Part shown: positions 18,652-30,261 of the stretch, in pieces | Position numbering within the stretch: position 1 is the first letter of the stretch | Layout of the letters: the number at the start of each line of letters is the position of its first letter | Assembly (NCBI RefSeq): GCF_001757995.1 | Contig: NZ_LXLV01000003.1 | Span: 1-58,666 of the forward strand | DNA: 58,666 nt | Reading direction: 5' to 3' | Source: Bacillus mycoides | GTDB taxonomy: Bacteria > Bacillota > Bacilli > Bacillales > Bacillaceae_G | Translations under genes and position numbers: made by a program | Notes under the pieces: model-generated | Told to the model about the DNA's origin: nothing | The model's database searches: none | Seen by the model: only the letters and a program-made list of their open reading frames with translations

Positions 18652-19344
18652 ATGGCTAAAAGAGGTAAAAAGTACGTTGAAGCTGCGAAGCTTGTTGATC
18701 GTGCATCTGCTTACTCTGCAACAGAAGCAGTAGAATTAGTAAAGAAAACAAACACAGCTAAATTTGATGCAACTGTAGAAGCTGCATTCCGTTTAGGTGT
18801 TGACCCTAAGAAAGCTGACCAACAAATTCGTGGTGCAGTTGTTCTTCCACACGGTACTGGTAAAGTGCAACGTGTATTAGTATTCGCTAAAGGCGAAAAA
18901 GCAAAAGAAGCTGAAGCTGCTGGCGCTGAATTCGTAGGCGATGCTGATTACATCGGTAAAATCCAAAAAGGTTGGTTCGATTTCGATGTAGTAGTAGCAA
19001 CTCCTGACATGATGGGTGAAGTTGGTAAACTTGGTCGTGTATTAGGACCTAAAGGTTTAATGCCAAACCCTAAAACTGGAACAGTTACTTTCGATGTAAC
19101 TAAAGCTGTTAACGAAATCAAAGCTGGTAAAGTTGAATACCGCGTTGATAAAGCTGGTAACATCCACGTTCCAATCGGTAAAGTATCTTTCGAAGATGCT
19201 AAATTAGTAGAAAACTTCAAAACAATTGCTGACACGCTACAAAAAGCTAAGCCAGCTGCTGCAAAAGGTACTTACATGAAGAACGCAACTGTTGCTTCTA
19301 CAATGGGACCTGGCGTGCGCGTAGACGTTTCTACACTTGCGTAA
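18652..19344 (+). CDS. rplA: Ribosomal protein uL1
   Basis: A 230-residue two-domain protein of the mobile L1 stalk. The L1 signature is seen in [22 protein letters not shown] (about 122-143). It releases deacylated tRNA from the E site and in many bacteria represses its own mRNA. The start at 18652 follows AAGGAGGAAAC; the frame is open from 18607 but the extension lies in the leader. The rplJ promoter lies directly after its stop. Confidence 0.97.
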   Translation: MAKRGKKYVEAAKLVDRASAYSATEAVELVKKTNTAKFDATVEAAFRLGVDPKKADQQIRGAVVLPHGTGKVQRVLVFAKGEKAKEAEAAGAEFVGDADYIGKIQKGWFDFDVVVATPDMMGEVGKLGRVLGPKGLMPNPKTGTVTFDVTKAVNEIKAGKVEYRVDKAGNIHVPIGKVSFEDAKLVENFKTIADTLQKAKPAAAKGTYMKNATVASTMGPGVRVDVSTLA

Positions 19345-19354
19345 AAATTGGAAG

Positions 19355-19383
19355 TTGACTTCATAAAGAAGTTTTAATATAAT
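19355..19383 (+). promoter_or_regulatory. sigma-A promoter of rplJ-rplL
   Basis: TTGACT (19355-19360), 17-bp spacer, perfect TATAAT (19378-19383). It begins 11 bp after rplA. Confidence 0.85.
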
Positions 19384-19389
19384 CATTTA

Positions 19390-19530
19390 TGTTGTGAATT
19401 TTAATAGTGTACCGTAGACAGTAGGAGTCGATTCGACTTAATTTCCTACCTAGGTGTTAATATACGAAGCGGAATCTTTTTTCTGTGACTATATGCCTCC
19501 ATGTCTACAAGTTGGGCATGGAGGTTTTTA
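19390..19530 (+). promoter_or_regulatory. L10 (L12) ribosomal protein leader with attenuator
   Basis: Between the rplJ promoter and gene is a leader with the GTAGGAG/CTCC-type stem and the TAGGTGTTAATATACGAAGC region that resembles the known Firmicute L10 leader. It ends in a terminator, CCTCCATGTC (19497-19506) with GGCATGGAGG (19515-19524) and a T run. Binding of the L10-L12 complex is expected to favour termination. Identification is by recall, not by a covariance search. Confidence 0.8.
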
Positions 19531-19578
19531 GTGCACTTTCGGTACATCTTCTATATAATCTACAGGAGGTGTAATAAC

Positions 19579-20079
19579 ATGAGCAAAGTAATCGAAACTA
19601 AACAACAAGTTGTAACTGAAATCGCTGAAAAACTTCGCGCGAGTAAATCTACAATTGTTGTTGACTACCGTGGTTTAACAGTTTCTGAAGCAACAGAATT
19701 ACGTAAAAACTTACGTGAAGCTGGCGTTGAGTTCAAAGTTTACAAAAACTCTCTAACTCGTCGTGCTGCAGAGTCTGCTGAAATGGCTGAGTTAAACGAA
19801 TTCTTAACAGGACCAAACGCAATCGCGTTCAGTAACGAGGATGTAGTTGCTCCTGCGAAAGTATTAAACGACTTCGCTAAAAATCATGAAGCTTTAGAAA
19901 TTAAAGCTGGCGTAATCGAAGGTAAACTTGTAACACTTGATGAGGTTAAAGCTATCGCTACTCTTCCATCACGTGAAGGCTTACTTTCTATGCTTCTTAG
20001 CGTTCTTCAAGCTCCAATCCGTAACCTTGCACTTGCTACTAAAGCAGTTGCAGATCAAAAGGAAGAGCAAGGCGCTTAA
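19579..20079 (+). CDS. rplJ: Ribosomal protein uL10
   Basis: A 166-residue stalk base protein that anchors L7/L12 dimers by its C-terminal helix (about 135-166). The N-terminal domain includes [19 protein letters not shown] (28-46). The start at 19579 has CAGGAGGTG in front; the same frame is open from 19501 across the attenuator, which is not coding. It is co-transcribed with rplL after a 67-bp gap and autoregulated through the leader. Confidence 0.97.
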   Translation: MSKVIETKQQVVTEIAEKLRASKSTIVVDYRGLTVSEATELRKNLREAGVEFKVYKNSLTRRAAESAEMAELNEFLTGPNAIAFSNEDVVAPAKVLNDFAKNHEALEIKAGVIEGKLVTLDEVKAIATLPSREGLLSMLLSVLQAPIRNLALATKAVADQKEEQGA

Positions 20080-20146
20080 TTTTTTAAAAGATAATTACTT
20101 GTTATCTATAAAACAATACAAACCTATTTAAGGGAGGATATTTACA

Positions 20147-20506
20147 ATGACTAAAGAACAAATCATTGAAGCAGTTAAATCTATGACTGTATTAGAACTT
20201 AACGACTTAGTAAAAGCTATCGAGGAAGAATTCGGCGTAACTGCTGCTGCTCCTGTAGCTGTAGCTGGTGGCGCTGGTGAAGCTGCTGCTGAGCAAACTG
20301 AATTTGACGTAGTACTTGCAAGTGCTGGCGCTCAAAAAATCAAAGTTATCAAAGCTGTACGTGAAATCACTGGTCTTGGCTTAAAAGAAGCTAAAGAATT
20401 AGTTGACAACACTCCAAAAGCAATCAAAGAAGGCGTTACTAAAGAGGAAGCTGAAGAAATGAAAGCTAAACTTGAAGAAGTTGGCGCTGCTGTAGAAGTT
20501 AAGTAA
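20147..20506 (+). CDS. rplL: Ribosomal protein bL12 (L7/L12)
   Basis: A 119-residue acidic stalk protein. The N-terminal dimerisation domain (1-35) is followed by an alanine/glycine-rich hinge (about 35-50) and the C-terminal factor-binding domain with [20 protein letters not shown]. It recruits translational GTPases such as the FusA and Tuf encoded further on. The ribosome site is AAGGGAGGA. A strong terminator follows. Confidence 0.98.
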
Positions 20507-20523
20507 TTAACTTTTGGTGCTTT

Positions 20524-20557
20524 AAAAAAAGCTCGCTCTCATGCGAGCTTTTTTTTT
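20524..20557 (+). terminator. rplJL terminator
   Basis: AAAAAAAGCTCGC (20524-20536), loop TCTCAT, GCGAGC (20543-20548) and nine T. Confidence 0.93.
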
Positions 20558-20582
20558 AACTGTAAAGAAAAGAGGTGGCCAT

Positions 20583-21182
20583 ATGGCAGACCATTATTTT
20601 TCTAACGACCCTTCTAGTAAAAGTGATCGTAAACGATGGGAAGTTACACTTCGTGAATCTCGATTTACTTTTTTATCTGACCATGGGGTGTTCTCGAAAA
20701 ACGAAGTGGACTTTGGTTCTCGTCTTTTAATTGAAGCGTTTCAAATGCCAGATGTTAAAGGTAATGTGTTAGACGTAGGATGTGGGTACGGTCCAATCGG
20801 TTTGTCGTTAGCGAAAGAGTTTCAAAATCGTGAAATTCACATGGTGGATGTGAATGAAAGGGCCTTGGGACTTGCAAAAGAAAATGCCGCTAATAACAGA
20901 ATTGAAAATATACGTATTTTGCAAAGTAGTGTCTATGAAAATGTAGATGGCAAGTATGCTGTTATTCTATCTAATCCTCCAATTCGTGCTGGTAAAGATA
21001 TCGTGCATGAGATTTTAGAAAAGGCTGTGGAGTATTTAGTTTCAGGTGGAGAATTGTGGATTGTTATTCAAAAGAAACAAGGTGCGCCATCTGCGCTGAA
21101 AAAACTAGAAGAAGTATTTTCTAAAGTTGAAGTTGTAGAAAAGAAAAAAGGATATTATATCATAAAATCAAAAAAGCGTTGA
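20583..21182 (+). CDS. ybxB: RsmC-like class I SAM-dependent methyltransferase (YbxB)
   Basis: A 199-residue methyltransferase. Motif I is VLDVGCGYGPIG (about 62-73) and the catalytic motif IV is LSNPPIRAG, typical of N2-guanine rRNA methyltransferases related to the C-terminal half of RsmC. Members precede rpoB in many Bacilli. The rRNA target (possibly G1207 of 16S) is inferred. The start at 20583 uses AAGAGGTGG; the upstream open frame overlaps the rplL terminator. Confidence 0.88.
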   Translation: MADHYFSNDPSSKSDRKRWEVTLRESRFTFLSDHGVFSKNEVDFGSRLLIEAFQMPDVKGNVLDVGCGYGPIGLSLAKEFQNREIHMVDVNERALGLAKENAANNRIENIRILQSSVYENVDGKYAVILSNPPIRAGKDIVHEILEKAVEYLVSGGELWIVIQKKQGAPSALKKLEEVFSKVEVVEKKKGYYIIKSKKR

Positions 21183-21305
21183 CGGTTATTTTTGGCTATG
21201 TTAACATTATACAATGCCAATATATGATTTTCTGCGTTGAGAAAGATGTATATTTTTGTTTCTCTTGGAAAAGATAGTAAAATCAGCAGATTATGAAACA
21301 GAATG

Positions 21306-21338
21306 ATGGTTTTCTTATAGAAGCCATTTTTCTTTTTT
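21306..21338 (+). terminator. terminator after ybxB
   Basis: ATGGTTTTC (21306-21314) pairs with GAAGCCAT (21320-21327) with one bulge and one G-U, followed by TTTTCTTTTTT. Downstream, AACTAC (21382-21387) and GTAGTT (21398-21403) form a second small stem just before the rpoB promoter. Confidence 0.65.
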
Positions 21339-21419
21339 GAGCAGGTAGAAAGACTCAACGTATCTATCTTTAAGAGAAAAAAACTACGCTAATAGCAGTA
21401 GTTGTATTTATTTGTGATT

Positions 21420-21448
21420 TTGCACAAATTTTTTTGTGTGTTTATAAT
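21420..21448 (+). promoter_or_regulatory. sigma-A promoter of rpoB-rpoC
   Basis: TTGCAC (21420-21425), 17-bp spacer, perfect TATAAT (21443-21448), leaving a very short leader of about 20 nt before the rpoB TTG start. Confidence 0.75.
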
Positions 21449-21473
21449 ACTCATGATTTGAGGGGTGAAGCAG

Positions 21474-24400
21474 TTGACAGGTCAACTAGTTCAATACGGA
21501 CGCCACCGCCAACGAAGAAGTTATGCCCGTATTAGTGAAGTATTAGAGTTACCAAATCTTATCGAAATTCAAACCTCTTCTTATCAGTGGTTTCTTGATG
21601 AGGGTTTGCGAGAAATGTTCCAGGACATTTCTCCGATCGAAGACTTTACGGGAAATCTATCGCTTGAATTTATCGACTACAGCTTAGGTGAACCTAAATA
21701 CTCTGTAGAAGAATGCAAAGAGCGTGATGTGACGTATGCAGCACCACTTCGTGTAAAAGTGCGTCTAATCAACAAGGAAACTGGTGAAGTAAAAGAACAA
21801 GATGTGTTCATGGGAGATTTCCCACTCATGACAGAGACTGGAACATTCGTAATTAACGGTGCAGAACGTGTTATCGTTTCCCAGTTAGTTCGCTCTCCAA
21901 GCGTATACTATAGTGGCAAAGTGGATAAAAACGGAAAACGTGGTTTTACTGCTACTGTAATTCCAAACCGCGGAGCTTGGTTAGAGTATGAAACAGATGC
22001 TAAGGATGTTGTATATGTGCGTATTGACCGTACGCGTAAACTTCCTGTAACTGTTTTGTTACGCGCATTAGGGTTTGGCTCTGATCAAGAAATCACCGAG
22101 CTTTTAGGTGATAACGAATACTTAAGCAATACGTTAGAAAAAGACAACACAGATAGCACAGAAAAAGCATTGCTTGAAATTTATGAGCGTCTACGCCCTG
22201 GTGAACCACCAACAGTAGAAAATGCAAAGAGCTTACTTGTGTCTCGTTTCTTTGATCCGAAGCGCTACGATTTAGCAAATGTAGGTCGCTATAAGATCAA
22301 CAAAAAGCTACACATTAAAAACAGATTGTTTAACCAACGTTTAGCTGAAACACTGGTGGATCCAGAAACTGGTGAAATTTTAGCGGCAGAAGGAACAGTC
22401 TTAGATCGTCGTACACTGGATCGCATTCTACCTTACTTAGAGAAAAACATTGGATTCAAAACAGCGAAACCAATGGGTGGAGTGGTAGCAGGCGATGTTG
22501 AGCTGCAATCTATTAAGATTTACGCTCCAGAATCAGAAGGCGAACGATCTATAAACGTAATTGGGAATGCAAATATTACTCGTGATATAAAACACATCAC
22601 ACCAGGTGATATTCTTGCTTCTATTAGCTACTTCTTTAACTTGCTATATAAAGTAGGGGATACAGATGATATTGACCACTTAGGAAATCGTCGTCTGCGC
22701 TCTGTAGGAGAGTTACTACAAAACCAATTCCGTATCGGTCTTTCTCGTATGGAACGTGTTGTTCGTGAGAGAATGTCGATTCAAGATACAAATGCAATTA
22801 CACCACAAGCGTTAATTAACATTCGCCCGGTTATTGCATCTATTAAAGAGTTCTTCGGAAGTTCTCAGTTATCTCAGTTCATGGATCAAACAAACCCATT
22901 AGCAGAGTTAACTCACAAACGAAGACTATCTGCATTAGGACCCGGTGGTTTAACGCGTGAGCGCGCAGGCTTTGAAGTACGTGACGTTCACTACTCTCAC
23001 TATGGTCGTATGTGTCCAATCGAAACACCAGAGGGACCAAACATCGGTTTGATCAACTCATTATCTTCGTTTGCGAAAGTAAATGAGTTTGGTTTCATTG
23101 AAACGCCATACCGTCGTGTTGACCCAGAAACTGGTCTTGTAACAGGGCAGGTTGATTATTTAACAGCAGATGAAGAAGATAACTATGTTGTAGCCCAAGC
23201 GAATATGAAATTATCTGAAGTAGGGGAATTCCTTGATGAAGATATCGTAGCTCGTTTCCGTGGTGAAAACATTGTCACAAATAAAGAACGCATCGACTAC
23301 ATGGATGTATCTCCAAAACAAGTAGTGTCGGCAGCGACAGCTTGTATTCCGTTCTTAGAAAACGATGACTCTAACCGCGCACTTATGGGAGCGAACATGC
23401 AACGTCAGGCGGTTCCGTTAATGAATCCGGAATCTCCGATTGTAGGTACAGGTATGGAGTACGTATCAGCAAAAGACTCAGGTGCTGCAGTAATCTGTAA
23501 ACACCCTGGTGTTGTTGAACGCGTAGAAGCACGTGAAGTTTGGGTACGTCGCTATGTAGACGTTGACGGTCAAACAGTAAAAGGCGACTTAGATCGCTAC
23601 AAAATGCAAAAATTCATTCGTTCTAACCAAGGAACTTGTTACAACCAGCGTCCAATCGTAAGTGTTGGAAATGAAGTTGTAAAAGGTGAAATCCTTGCGG
23701 ATGGTCCTTCTATGGAATTAGGTGAACTAGCACTTGGACGTAACGTGCTTGTTGGCTTCATGACTTGGGACGGTTATAACTACGAGGATGCGATCATTAT
23801 GAGTGAGCGCCTTGTAAAAGATGATGTGTACACTTCTATTCATATTGAAGAATATGAGTCAGAAGCTCGTGATACGAAGCTTGGACCAGAAGAAATTACA
23901 CGTGACATTCCAAACGTTGGGGAAGATGCATTACGCAACCTTGACGAGCGTGGTATCATTCGCGTTGGTGCGGAAGTAAAAGATGGAGATTTACTTGTTG
24001 GTAAAGTAACACCTAAAGGTGTAACAGAATTAACAGCTGAAGAACGTCTATTACACGCTATCTTTGGAGAGAAAGCACGTGAAGTACGTGATACATCACT
24101 ACGTGTACCACACGGTGGTGGCGGTATTATCTTAGACGTAAAAGTATTCAACCGTGAAGATGGCGATGAATTGCCACCAGGCGTGAATCAACTTGTACGT
24201 GCATATATCGTTCAAAAACGTAAAATTTCTGAAGGCGATAAGATGGCCGGTCGTCATGGTAACAAAGGTGTTATTTCCCGTATTTTACCGGAAGAAGATA
24301 TGCCTTACTTACCAGATGGTACGCCAATCGATATCATGTTAAACCCATTAGGGGTACCATCTCGTATGAATATCGGTCAGGTATTAGAGCTTCATCTTGG

Positions 24401-25007
24401 TATGGCAGCAAGATACCTTGGTATTCACATTGCAACACCGGTATTCGATGGTGCTCGTGAGGAAGATGTATGGGGCACAATTGAAGAAGCTGGTATGGCA
24501 AATGACGCGAAAACAGTCCTGTATGACGGACGTACTGGTGAGCCATTCGATAACCGCGTATCTGTTGGTGTCATGTATATGATCAAACTTGCGCACATGG
24601 TTGACGATAAACTTCATGCTCGTTCTACTGGACCATACTCACTTGTAACGCAGCAACCTCTTGGAGGTAAAGCTCAGTTCGGTGGACAGCGTTTCGGTGA
24701 GATGGAGGTTTGGGCACTTGAAGCTTATGGTGCTGCTTATACTCTTCAAGAAATCTTAACAGTGAAGTCTGATGATGTTATTGGACGTGTTAAGACGTAT
24801 GAAGCAATTGTTAAAGGTGAAAATGTTCCAGAACCAGGCGTTCCTGAATCATTCAAAGTATTGATTAAAGAACTGCAAAGTTTAGGTATGGACGTTAAAA
24901 TGATGTCTATCAACGATACAGAAATTGAAATGCGTGATACGGAAGATGACGATGATCATCAATCAGCAGATAAATTGAATGTTGAAGTTGAGACAACTAA
25001 GGAATAA
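21474..25007 (+). CDS. rpoB: RNA polymerase beta subunit
   Basis: An 1177-residue beta subunit. The rifampicin pocket [29 protein letters not shown] is wild type at the residues usually mutated (Q, D, H, R and S), so the sequence predicts sensitivity. The lysine/histidine segment [18 protein letters not shown] near the catalytic centre is present. I choose the TTG at 21474, which follows GAGGGGTGAAG and gives the family N-terminus [17 protein letters not shown]; a GTG three codons earlier would overlap the ribosome site. The gene ends in an acidic tail. Confidence 0.98.
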   Translation: MTGQLVQYGRHRQRRSYARISEVLELPNLIEIQTSSYQWFLDEGLREMFQDISPIEDFTGNLSLEFIDYSLGEPKYSVEECKERDVTYAAPLRVKVRLINKETGEVKEQDVFMGDFPLMTETGTFVINGAERVIVSQLVRSPSVYYSGKVDKNGKRGFTATVIPNRGAWLEYETDAKDVVYVRIDRTRKLPVTVLLRALGFGSDQEITELLGDNEYLSNTLEKDNTDSTEKALLEIYERLRPGEPPTVENAKSLLVSRFFDPKRYDLANVGRYKINKKLHIKNRLFNQRLAETLVDPETGEILAAEGTVLDRRTLDRILPYLEKNIGFKTAKPMGGVVAGDVELQSIKIYAPESEGERSINVIGNANITRDIKHITPGDILASISYFFNLLYKVGDTDDIDHLGNRRLRSVGELLQNQFRIGLSRMERVVRERMSIQDTNAITPQALINIRPVIASIKEFFGSSQLSQFMDQTNPLAELTHKRRLSALGPGGLTRERAGFEVRDVHYSHYGRMCPIETPEGPNIGLINSLSSFAKVNEFGFIETPYRRVDPETGLVTGQVDYLTADEEDNYVVAQANMKLSEVGEFLDEDIVARFRGENIVTNKERIDYMDVSPKQVVSAATACIPFLENDDSNRALMGANMQRQAVPLMNPESPIVGTGMEYVSAKDSGAAVICKHPGVVERVEAREVWVRRYVDVDGQTVKGDLDRYKMQKFIRSNQGTCYNQRPIVSVGNEVVKGEILADGPSMELGELALGRNVLVGFMTWDGYNYEDAIIMSERLVKDDVYTSIHIEEYESEARDTKLGPEEITRDIPNVGEDALRNLDERGIIRVGAEVKDGDLLVGKVTPKGVTELTAEERLLHAIFGEKAREVRDTSLRVPHGGGGIILDVKVFNREDGDELPPGVNQLVRAYIVQKRKISEGDKMAGRHGNKGVISRILPEEDMPYLPDGTPIDIMLNPLGVPSRMNIGQVLELHLGMAARYLGIHIATPVFDGAREEDVWGTIEEAGMANDAKTVLYDGRTGEPFDNRVSVGVMYMIKLAHMVDDKLHARSTGPYSLVTQQPLGGKAQFGGQRFGEMEVWALEAYGAAYTLQEILTVKSDDVIGRVKTYEAIVKGENVPEPGVPESFKVLIKELQSLGMDVKMMSINDTEIEMRDTEDDDDHQSADKLNVEVETTKE

Positions 25008-25044
25008 TTGGGATAACCTGTAGACTAAAAGGGAGGTAGGCCCC

Positions 25045-28000
25045 TTGATAGATGTAAATAACTTTGAATATATGAAGATTGGACTTGCTTCACCTGACAA
25101 GATTCGTTCTTGGTCATACGGTGAAGTTAAGAAACCAGAAACAATTAACTATCGTACGTTAAAGCCTGAAAAAGATGGCTTGTTCTGTGAGCGTATTTTC
25201 GGACCACAAAAGGACTGGGAATGTCATTGCGGAAAATATAAACGTGTACGTTATAAAGGTGTAGTTTGTGATCGATGTGGCGTTGAAGTAACGCGTGCAA
25301 AAGTTCGTCGTGAACGTATGGGTCATATCGAATTAGCTGCTCCTGTATCTCATATTTGGTATTTCAAAGGTATCCCGAGCCGCATGGGACTTGTCTTAGA
25401 CATGTCCCCTCGCGCGCTTGAAGAAGTAATTTATTTCGCTTCTTATGTTGTAACAGAAAGTGGAGATACACCACTTGATAAGAAGCAATTACTTTCTGAA
25501 AAAGAATACCGTGCATATCGTGATCGATATGGCAGCACATTCCATGCTGCTATGGGTGCAGAAGCGATTAAAAAACTACTGCAAGACATCGATTTAGATA
25601 AAGAAGTAGACTTCTTAAAAGAAGAATTAAAAACAGCACAAGGACAACGCCGTACTCGTGCTATTAAACGTCTAGAAGTATTAGAAGCATTCCGTAACTC
25701 TGGAAATCACCCATCTTGGATGATCTTAGATGTTCTTCCAGTTATCCCACCAGAACTACGCCCGATGGTACAGTTAGATGGTGGACGTTTTGCTACTTCT
25801 GACTTAAACGACTTATATCGTCGTGTAATTAACCGTAACAACCGTTTAAAACGTCTATTGGACTTAGGTGCACCAAGCATCATCGTTCAAAACGAAAAAC
25901 GTATGTTACAAGAAGCTGTAGACGCATTAATCGATAATGGTCGCCGTGGCCGTCCAGTTACTGGACCAGGTAACCGTCCATTAAAATCACTATCTCACAT
26001 GCTTAAAGGTAAACAAGGACGTTTCCGTCAAAACTTATTAGGTAAACGTGTTGACTACTCTGGCCGTTCTGTAATCGTTGTAGGACCGAACTTAAAGATG
26101 TACCAATGTGGATTGCCGAAAGAAATGGCGCTTGAATTGTTTAAACCTTTCGTTATGAAAGAGTTAGTTGGAAAAGGATTAGCACACAACATTAAGAGTG
26201 CTAAACGTAAAATCGAGCGTGTACACCCTGAAGTTTGGGACGTTTTAGAATCTGTGATCAAAGAGCATCCGGTACTTCTAAACCGCGCACCAACACTTCA
26301 CCGTCTTGGTATCCAGGCGTTTGAACCTACATTAGTAGAAGGTCGTGCAATCCGTCTTCACCCACTTGTATGTACTGCATACAACGCGGACTTTGACGGT
26401 GACCAAATGGCGGTTCACGTTCCGTTATCATCAGAAGCACAAGCAGAAGCGCGTATTCTTATGTTAGCGGCACAAAACATCTTGAATCCAAAAGACGGAA
26501 AACCAGTTGTTACTCCATCTCAGGATATGGTATTAGGTAACTATTACTTAACACTTGAGCGCGAGGGTGCAATCGGTGAAGGTATGGTCTTCAAAGATGC
26601 AAACGAAGCAATACTTGCATACCAAAATGGATATGTACATCTGCACACACGTGTTGCAGTTGCTGCGAGTTCGGTAAATAATGTAACGTTTACTGAAGAG
26701 CAAAAGAGTAAGCTTCTATTAACAACAGTTGGTAAATTAATATTTAACGAAATCTTACCAGAGTCGTTCCCTTATATTAATGAACCAACAAACTCAAACC
26801 TTGAAAAAGAAACACCAGCGGAATATTTCGTTGAAAAAGGTGCGAACATTAAAGAAATTATTGCTAGTCGCGAAGAAGTGGCACCATTTAGCAAGAAAAT
26901 CCTTGGTAACATTATTGCGGAAGTATTCAAACGTTTCCAAATTACTGAAACATCTCGCATGCTTGACCGTATGAAAAACTTAGGATTTAAATACTCTACA
27001 AAAGCTGGTATTACAGTTGGGGTATCAGACATTCTTGTATTAGGTGAAAAAGATGAAATTCTCCATGAAGCACAAGCAAAAGTAGATAATGTAATTAAAC
27101 AATTCCGTCGTGGTTTAATCACGGAAGAAGAACGTTACGATCGCGTTATCTCTATTTGGAGTAATGCAAAAGATGTTATCCAAGGAAAACTGATGAAATC
27201 CTTGAATAAACGCAATCCAATCTTCATGATGAGTGATTCCGGTGCCCGTGGTAACGCATCGAACTTTACTCAGCTTGCTGGTATGCGTGGTCTGATGGCC
27301 AATCCATCTGGTCGTATCATTGAGCTTCCGATCAAATCAAGTTTCCGTGAAGGTTTAACAGTACTTGAGTACTTCATCTCTACGCATGGTGCGCGTAAAG
27401 GTCTTGCCGATACAGCACTTAAAACTGCCGATTCTGGTTACTTAACACGTCGTCTTGTAGACGTTGCACAAGATGTAATTGTTCGTCAAGATGATTGTGG
27501 AACAGATCGTGGTTTACTAATTGGTGCGATTAAAGAGGGTAATGAAGTTATTGAGTCACTATATGATCGTCTTGTTGGACGTTTTGCAAGAAAAACTGTA
27601 AAACATCCTGAAACAGGTGAAGTATTAGTTAGTGAAAACCAATTAATTACTGAAGATATCGCTCATATCGTTGAAAATTCGGGTGTTGAAACTGTAAATA
27701 TCCGTTCAGCGTTTACGTGTAATACTCGCCACGGTGTATGTAAGAAGTGTTACGGTCGTAACTTAGCAACTGGTACAGACGTAGAAGTAGGAGAGGCGGT
27801 AGGTATTATCGCAGCTCAATCTATTGGTGAGCCAGGTACACAGTTAACGATGCGTACGTTCCATACAGGTGGGGTTGCCGGAGATGATATCACACAAGGT
27901 TTACCTCGTATCCAAGAGATCTTCGAAGCTCGTAATCCGAAAGGTCAGGCAGTTATCAGTGAAATCGACGGTGTTATCGCAGCGATCAACGATGTTAAAG

Positions 28001-28656
28001 ATCGCCAAGAAGTAGTTGTACAGGGTGAAGTTGAAGCTCGTACGTATGCTATTCCTTACGGTGCTCGTCTGAAGGTAACTCTAGGACAGCCAATTAGCCA
28101 CGGTAAAGAGTTAACAGAAGGTTCTATTGATCCGAAAGAATTACTAAAAGTAACGGACATTACAGCCGTTCAAGAATACTTATTACGTGAAGTTCAAAAA
28201 GTATACCGTATGCAAGGGGTAGAAATTGGTGACAAACACGTAGAAGTAATGGTACGTCAAATGCTACGTAAAGTTCGTGTAAGTGACGCGGGTGAAACAG
28301 ATGTATTACCAGGAACATTACTAGATATCCATCAGTTTACTGATGCGAATGCGAAGGTGTTACTGAAAGGTAAACAACCAGCAACAGCTAGACCGGTTCT
28401 ACTTGGTATTACTAAAGCTTCACTTGAAACTGATTCGTTCTTATCTGCAGCATCGTTCCAAGAAACAACTCGTGTTCTAACAGATGCAGCAATTAAGGGT
28501 AAACGCGATGAGCTTCTAGGATTGAAAGAAAATGTTATTATCGGTAAGCTTGTTCCTGCTGGAACAGGTATGAATCGTTATCGCAAAGTGGATCTTGTAA
28601 AAACAATACAAGATAACATGAATGTAGAAAACGATGAAGTTTATGTGGAACAGTAA
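25045..28656 (+). CDS. rpoC: RNA polymerase beta-prime subunit
   Basis: A 1203-residue beta-prime. The N-terminal zinc site uses C60, C62, C75 and C78. The catalytic magnesium loop NADFDGDQ covers residues 447-454 with D449, D451 and D453. A second zinc cluster lies in [15 protein letters not shown], and the bridge helix and trigger-loop region follows [16 protein letters not shown]. The start is TTG, preceded by GGGAGGTAGG. It is co-transcribed with rpoB after a 37-bp gap. Confidence 0.98.
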   Translation: MIDVNNFEYMKIGLASPDKIRSWSYGEVKKPETINYRTLKPEKDGLFCERIFGPQKDWECHCGKYKRVRYKGVVCDRCGVEVTRAKVRRERMGHIELAAPVSHIWYFKGIPSRMGLVLDMSPRALEEVIYFASYVVTESGDTPLDKKQLLSEKEYRAYRDRYGSTFHAAMGAEAIKKLLQDIDLDKEVDFLKEELKTAQGQRRTRAIKRLEVLEAFRNSGNHPSWMILDVLPVIPPELRPMVQLDGGRFATSDLNDLYRRVINRNNRLKRLLDLGAPSIIVQNEKRMLQEAVDALIDNGRRGRPVTGPGNRPLKSLSHMLKGKQGRFRQNLLGKRVDYSGRSVIVVGPNLKMYQCGLPKEMALELFKPFVMKELVGKGLAHNIKSAKRKIERVHPEVWDVLESVIKEHPVLLNRAPTLHRLGIQAFEPTLVEGRAIRLHPLVCTAYNADFDGDQMAVHVPLSSEAQAEARILMLAAQNILNPKDGKPVVTPSQDMVLGNYYLTLEREGAIGEGMVFKDANEAILAYQNGYVHLHTRVAVAASSVNNVTFTEEQKSKLLLTTVGKLIFNEILPESFPYINEPTNSNLEKETPAEYFVEKGANIKEIIASREEVAPFSKKILGNIIAEVFKRFQITETSRMLDRMKNLGFKYSTKAGITVGVSDILVLGEKDEILHEAQAKVDNVIKQFRRGLITEEERYDRVISIWSNAKDVIQGKLMKSLNKRNPIFMMSDSGARGNASNFTQLAGMRGLMANPSGRIIELPIKSSFREGLTVLEYFISTHGARKGLADTALKTADSGYLTRRLVDVAQDVIVRQDDCGTDRGLLIGAIKEGNEVIESLYDRLVGRFARKTVKHPETGEVLVSENQLITEDIAHIVENSGVETVNIRSAFTCNTRHGVCKKCYGRNLATGTDVEVGEAVGIIAAQSIGEPGTQLTMRTFHTGGVAGDDITQGLPRIQEIFEARNPKGQAVISEIDGVIAAINDVKDRQEVVVQGEVEARTYAIPYGARLKVTLGQPISHGKELTEGSIDPKELLKVTDITAVQEYLLREVQKVYRMQGVEIGDKHVEVMVRQMLRKVRVSDAGETDVLPGTLLDIHQFTDANAKVLLKGKQPATARPVLLGITKASLETDSFLSAASFQETTRVLTDAAIKGKRDELLGLKENVIIGKLVPAGTGMNRYRKVDLVKTIQDNMNVENDEVYVEQ

Positions 28657-28698
28657 AATTTTCCGTCGTAAATTTTGTATAAAAACAGCTAATCCTAG

Positions 28699-28728
28699 TT
28701 GACATTGTATGAGTCAAAATGTTACTAT
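28699..28728 (+). promoter_or_regulatory. promoter ahead of rplGB
   Basis: Perfect TTGACA (28699-28704) with TACTAT at 18-bp spacing (28723-28728). It lies 42 bp after rpoC and would serve rplGB and perhaps the str genes. Confidence 0.6.
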
Positions 28729-28769
28729 AATCAAGGTTGCTCCTGAACGATGCTTTGGAGGATATTTAT

Positions 28770-29018
28770 ATGTCTTATCAAAAAGTGTCAAATGCTGAAA
28801 ATGTAGTCGTTGGTCATAAACGAACATTGGAAGCAATCAAAGATGGTATAGTTAAAGAAGTTGTCATTGCGGAAGATGCTGATGTGAGATTAACTCATGT
28901 TATCATTCGTACTGCCTTGCAACATAACATACCCATAACCAAAGTTGAATCAGTTCGTAAGCTTGGAAAAGTTTCGGGGATTCAAGTGGGAGCTTCAGCA
29001 ATAGGAATAATAAGTTAA
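28770..29018 (+). CDS. rplGB: L7Ae-family K-turn-binding protein (YbxF)
   Basis: An 82-residue L7Ae/L30e-fold protein. VVVGHKRTLEAIKDGIVKEVVIAEDAD contains the RNA-facing segment, and the C-terminal helix and strand are intact. Its B. subtilis relative binds kink-turns in RNA; the cellular target is not settled. The start at 28770 uses TTTGGAGGA; the frame opens at 28737 but that extension has no ribosome site. It lies between rpoC and rpsL as in other Bacilli. Confidence 0.93.
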   Translation: MSYQKVSNAENVVVGHKRTLEAIKDGIVKEVVIAEDADVRLTHVIIRTALQHNIPITKVESVRKLGKVSGIQVGASAIGIIS

Positions 29019-29023
29019 AACTG

Positions 29024-29132
29024 TTTTTGTGAGGAGAGAGCATTTGCTCTTCCTTGCAAAAACTTTGTTTTCAACTAATAATGAACCACCTGGATATGTG
29101 GTCATACAAACATGCGAAGGGAGGATAATCAA
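29024..29132 (+). promoter_or_regulatory. rpsL upstream region: hairpins and possible promoter
   Basis: An imperfect inverted repeat GAGGAGAGAGC/GCTCTTCCTTG centres on about 29042. TTGCAA (29054-29059) and AATAAT (29077-29082) with 17-bp spacing could be a promoter. CCAC/GTGG (about 29087-29102) forms a small hairpin before the ribosome site. A str-operon promoter or S12 leader is plausible but not shown. Confidence 0.35.
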
Positions 29133-29555
29133 ATGCCTACTATTAACCAATTAGTGAGAAATGGTCGTACTGATAAAGTATGGAAGTCTAAATCACCTGC
29201 GTTAAACAAAGGTTTTAACTCTTTAAAGAAAAAATCAACTGATATCTCTGCACCTCAAAAACGTGGTGTATGTACTCGTGTTGGTACAATGACTCCGAAG
29301 AAACCGAACTCAGCGTTACGTAAATACGCTCGTGTACGTTTAACAAATGGTATTGAAGTTACAGCTTACATCCCAGGTATCGGTCATAACCTACAAGAGC
29401 ATAGCGTAGTATTAATTCGCGGTGGTCGAGTAAAGGATTTACCAGGGGTACGTTACCACATCGTTCGTGGTGCGCTTGATACAGCTGGTGTTGACAAACG
29501 TATGCAAGGACGTTCTAAATATGGTACTAAGCGACCAAAACCTGCTAAAAAATAA
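29133..29555 (+). CDS. rpsL: Ribosomal protein uS12
   Basis: A 140-residue decoding-centre protein. Both lysines at which streptomycin resistance arises are wild type: K56 in [11 protein letters not shown] and K101 in [13 protein letters not shown]. The N-terminus is [12 protein letters not shown] after GGGAGGATAATCAA; the frame opens seven codons earlier, over the ribosome site. It is the first gene of the str group rpsL-rpsG-fusA-tuf. Confidence 0.98.
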   Translation: MPTINQLVRNGRTDKVWKSKSPALNKGFNSLKKKSTDISAPQKRGVCTRVGTMTPKKPNSALRKYARVRLTNGIEVTAYIPGIGHNLQEHSVVLIRGGRVKDLPGVRYHIVRGALDTAGVDKRMQGRSKYGTKRPKPAKK

Positions 29556-29584
29556 TAAACTTATAATGAAAGGAGGAACTCAAT

Positions 29585-30055
29585 ATGCCTCGTAAAGGAC
29601 CTGTTGCGAAACGTGACGTGTTACCAGATCCAATGTACAATTCTAAACTTGTAACACGCCTAATCAACAAAATGATGGTTGACGGTAAAAAAGGTAAATC
29701 TCAAACAATTCTTTATAACGCTTTCGATATCGTTCGTGAACGTTCAGATAAAGAACCAATGGAAGTATTCGAGCAAGCTCTTAAGAACATCATGCCTGTT
29801 CTTGAAGTACGCGCTCGTCGTGTTGGTGGTGCTAACTATCAAGTTCCAGTTGAGGTTCGTCCAGAACGCCGTACAACTTTAGGTCTTCGCTGGTTAGTAA
29901 ACTATGCTCGTCTTCGTGGTGAAAAAACTATGGAAGAGCGTCTAGCTTACGAAATCTTAGATGCAGCTAACAACGCTGGTGCATCTGTTAAGAAACGTGA
30001 AGACACTCATAAAATGGCAGAAGCTAACAAAGCATTTGCTCATTACCGTTGGTAG
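29585..30055 (+). CDS. rpsG: Ribosomal protein uS7
   Basis: A 156-residue primary assembly protein of the 30S head. The rRNA-binding N-terminus [19 protein letters not shown] and the [16 protein letters not shown] region are typical. It begins 29 bp after rpsL with AAAGGAGGAACT. The 206-bp gap to fusA contains GGAGAGG/CCTCTCC (30114-30120 with 30128-30134), a short stem not followed by a clear U tract. Confidence 0.98.
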   Translation: MPRKGPVAKRDVLPDPMYNSKLVTRLINKMMVDGKKGKSQTILYNAFDIVRERSDKEPMEVFEQALKNIMPVLEVRARRVGGANYQVPVEVRPERRTTLGLRWLVNYARLRGEKTMEERLAYEILDAANNAGASVKKREDTHKMAEANKAFAHYRW

Positions 30056-30261
30056 GATTCAACGTAAAATAAATGTAAGCATAAACCGCTTTATTTGTCG
30101 CTTATGGAAGTGTGGAGAGGGAGAATGCCTCTCCCTTTCGTTGGGCGCTCGTTTTACATAATGAGGGTACTGGACACTGGCATATGTAACAATATAAAGT
30201 GGCTTTTTTGCTACTTAAAATAAAATAATCCAATCCATATATGGAAGGAGCAAGACACCAA

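Noticed and set aside
19501-19578. In-frame extension of rplJ by 26 codons
   Set aside because: It crosses the L10 leader attenuator; the true start at 19579 has CAGGAGGTG and the family N-terminus.
21155-21358. Minus-strand ORF before rpoB
   Set aside because: Covers the ybxB terminator; translation is low-complexity.
26772-27122. Long antisense ORF inside rpoC
   Set aside because: A shadow of the strongly biased codons in rpoC; no ribosome site or promoter and no recognisable domain. Similar antisense frames in clpC, rpoB, fusA and the ribosomal genes were rejected for the same reason.
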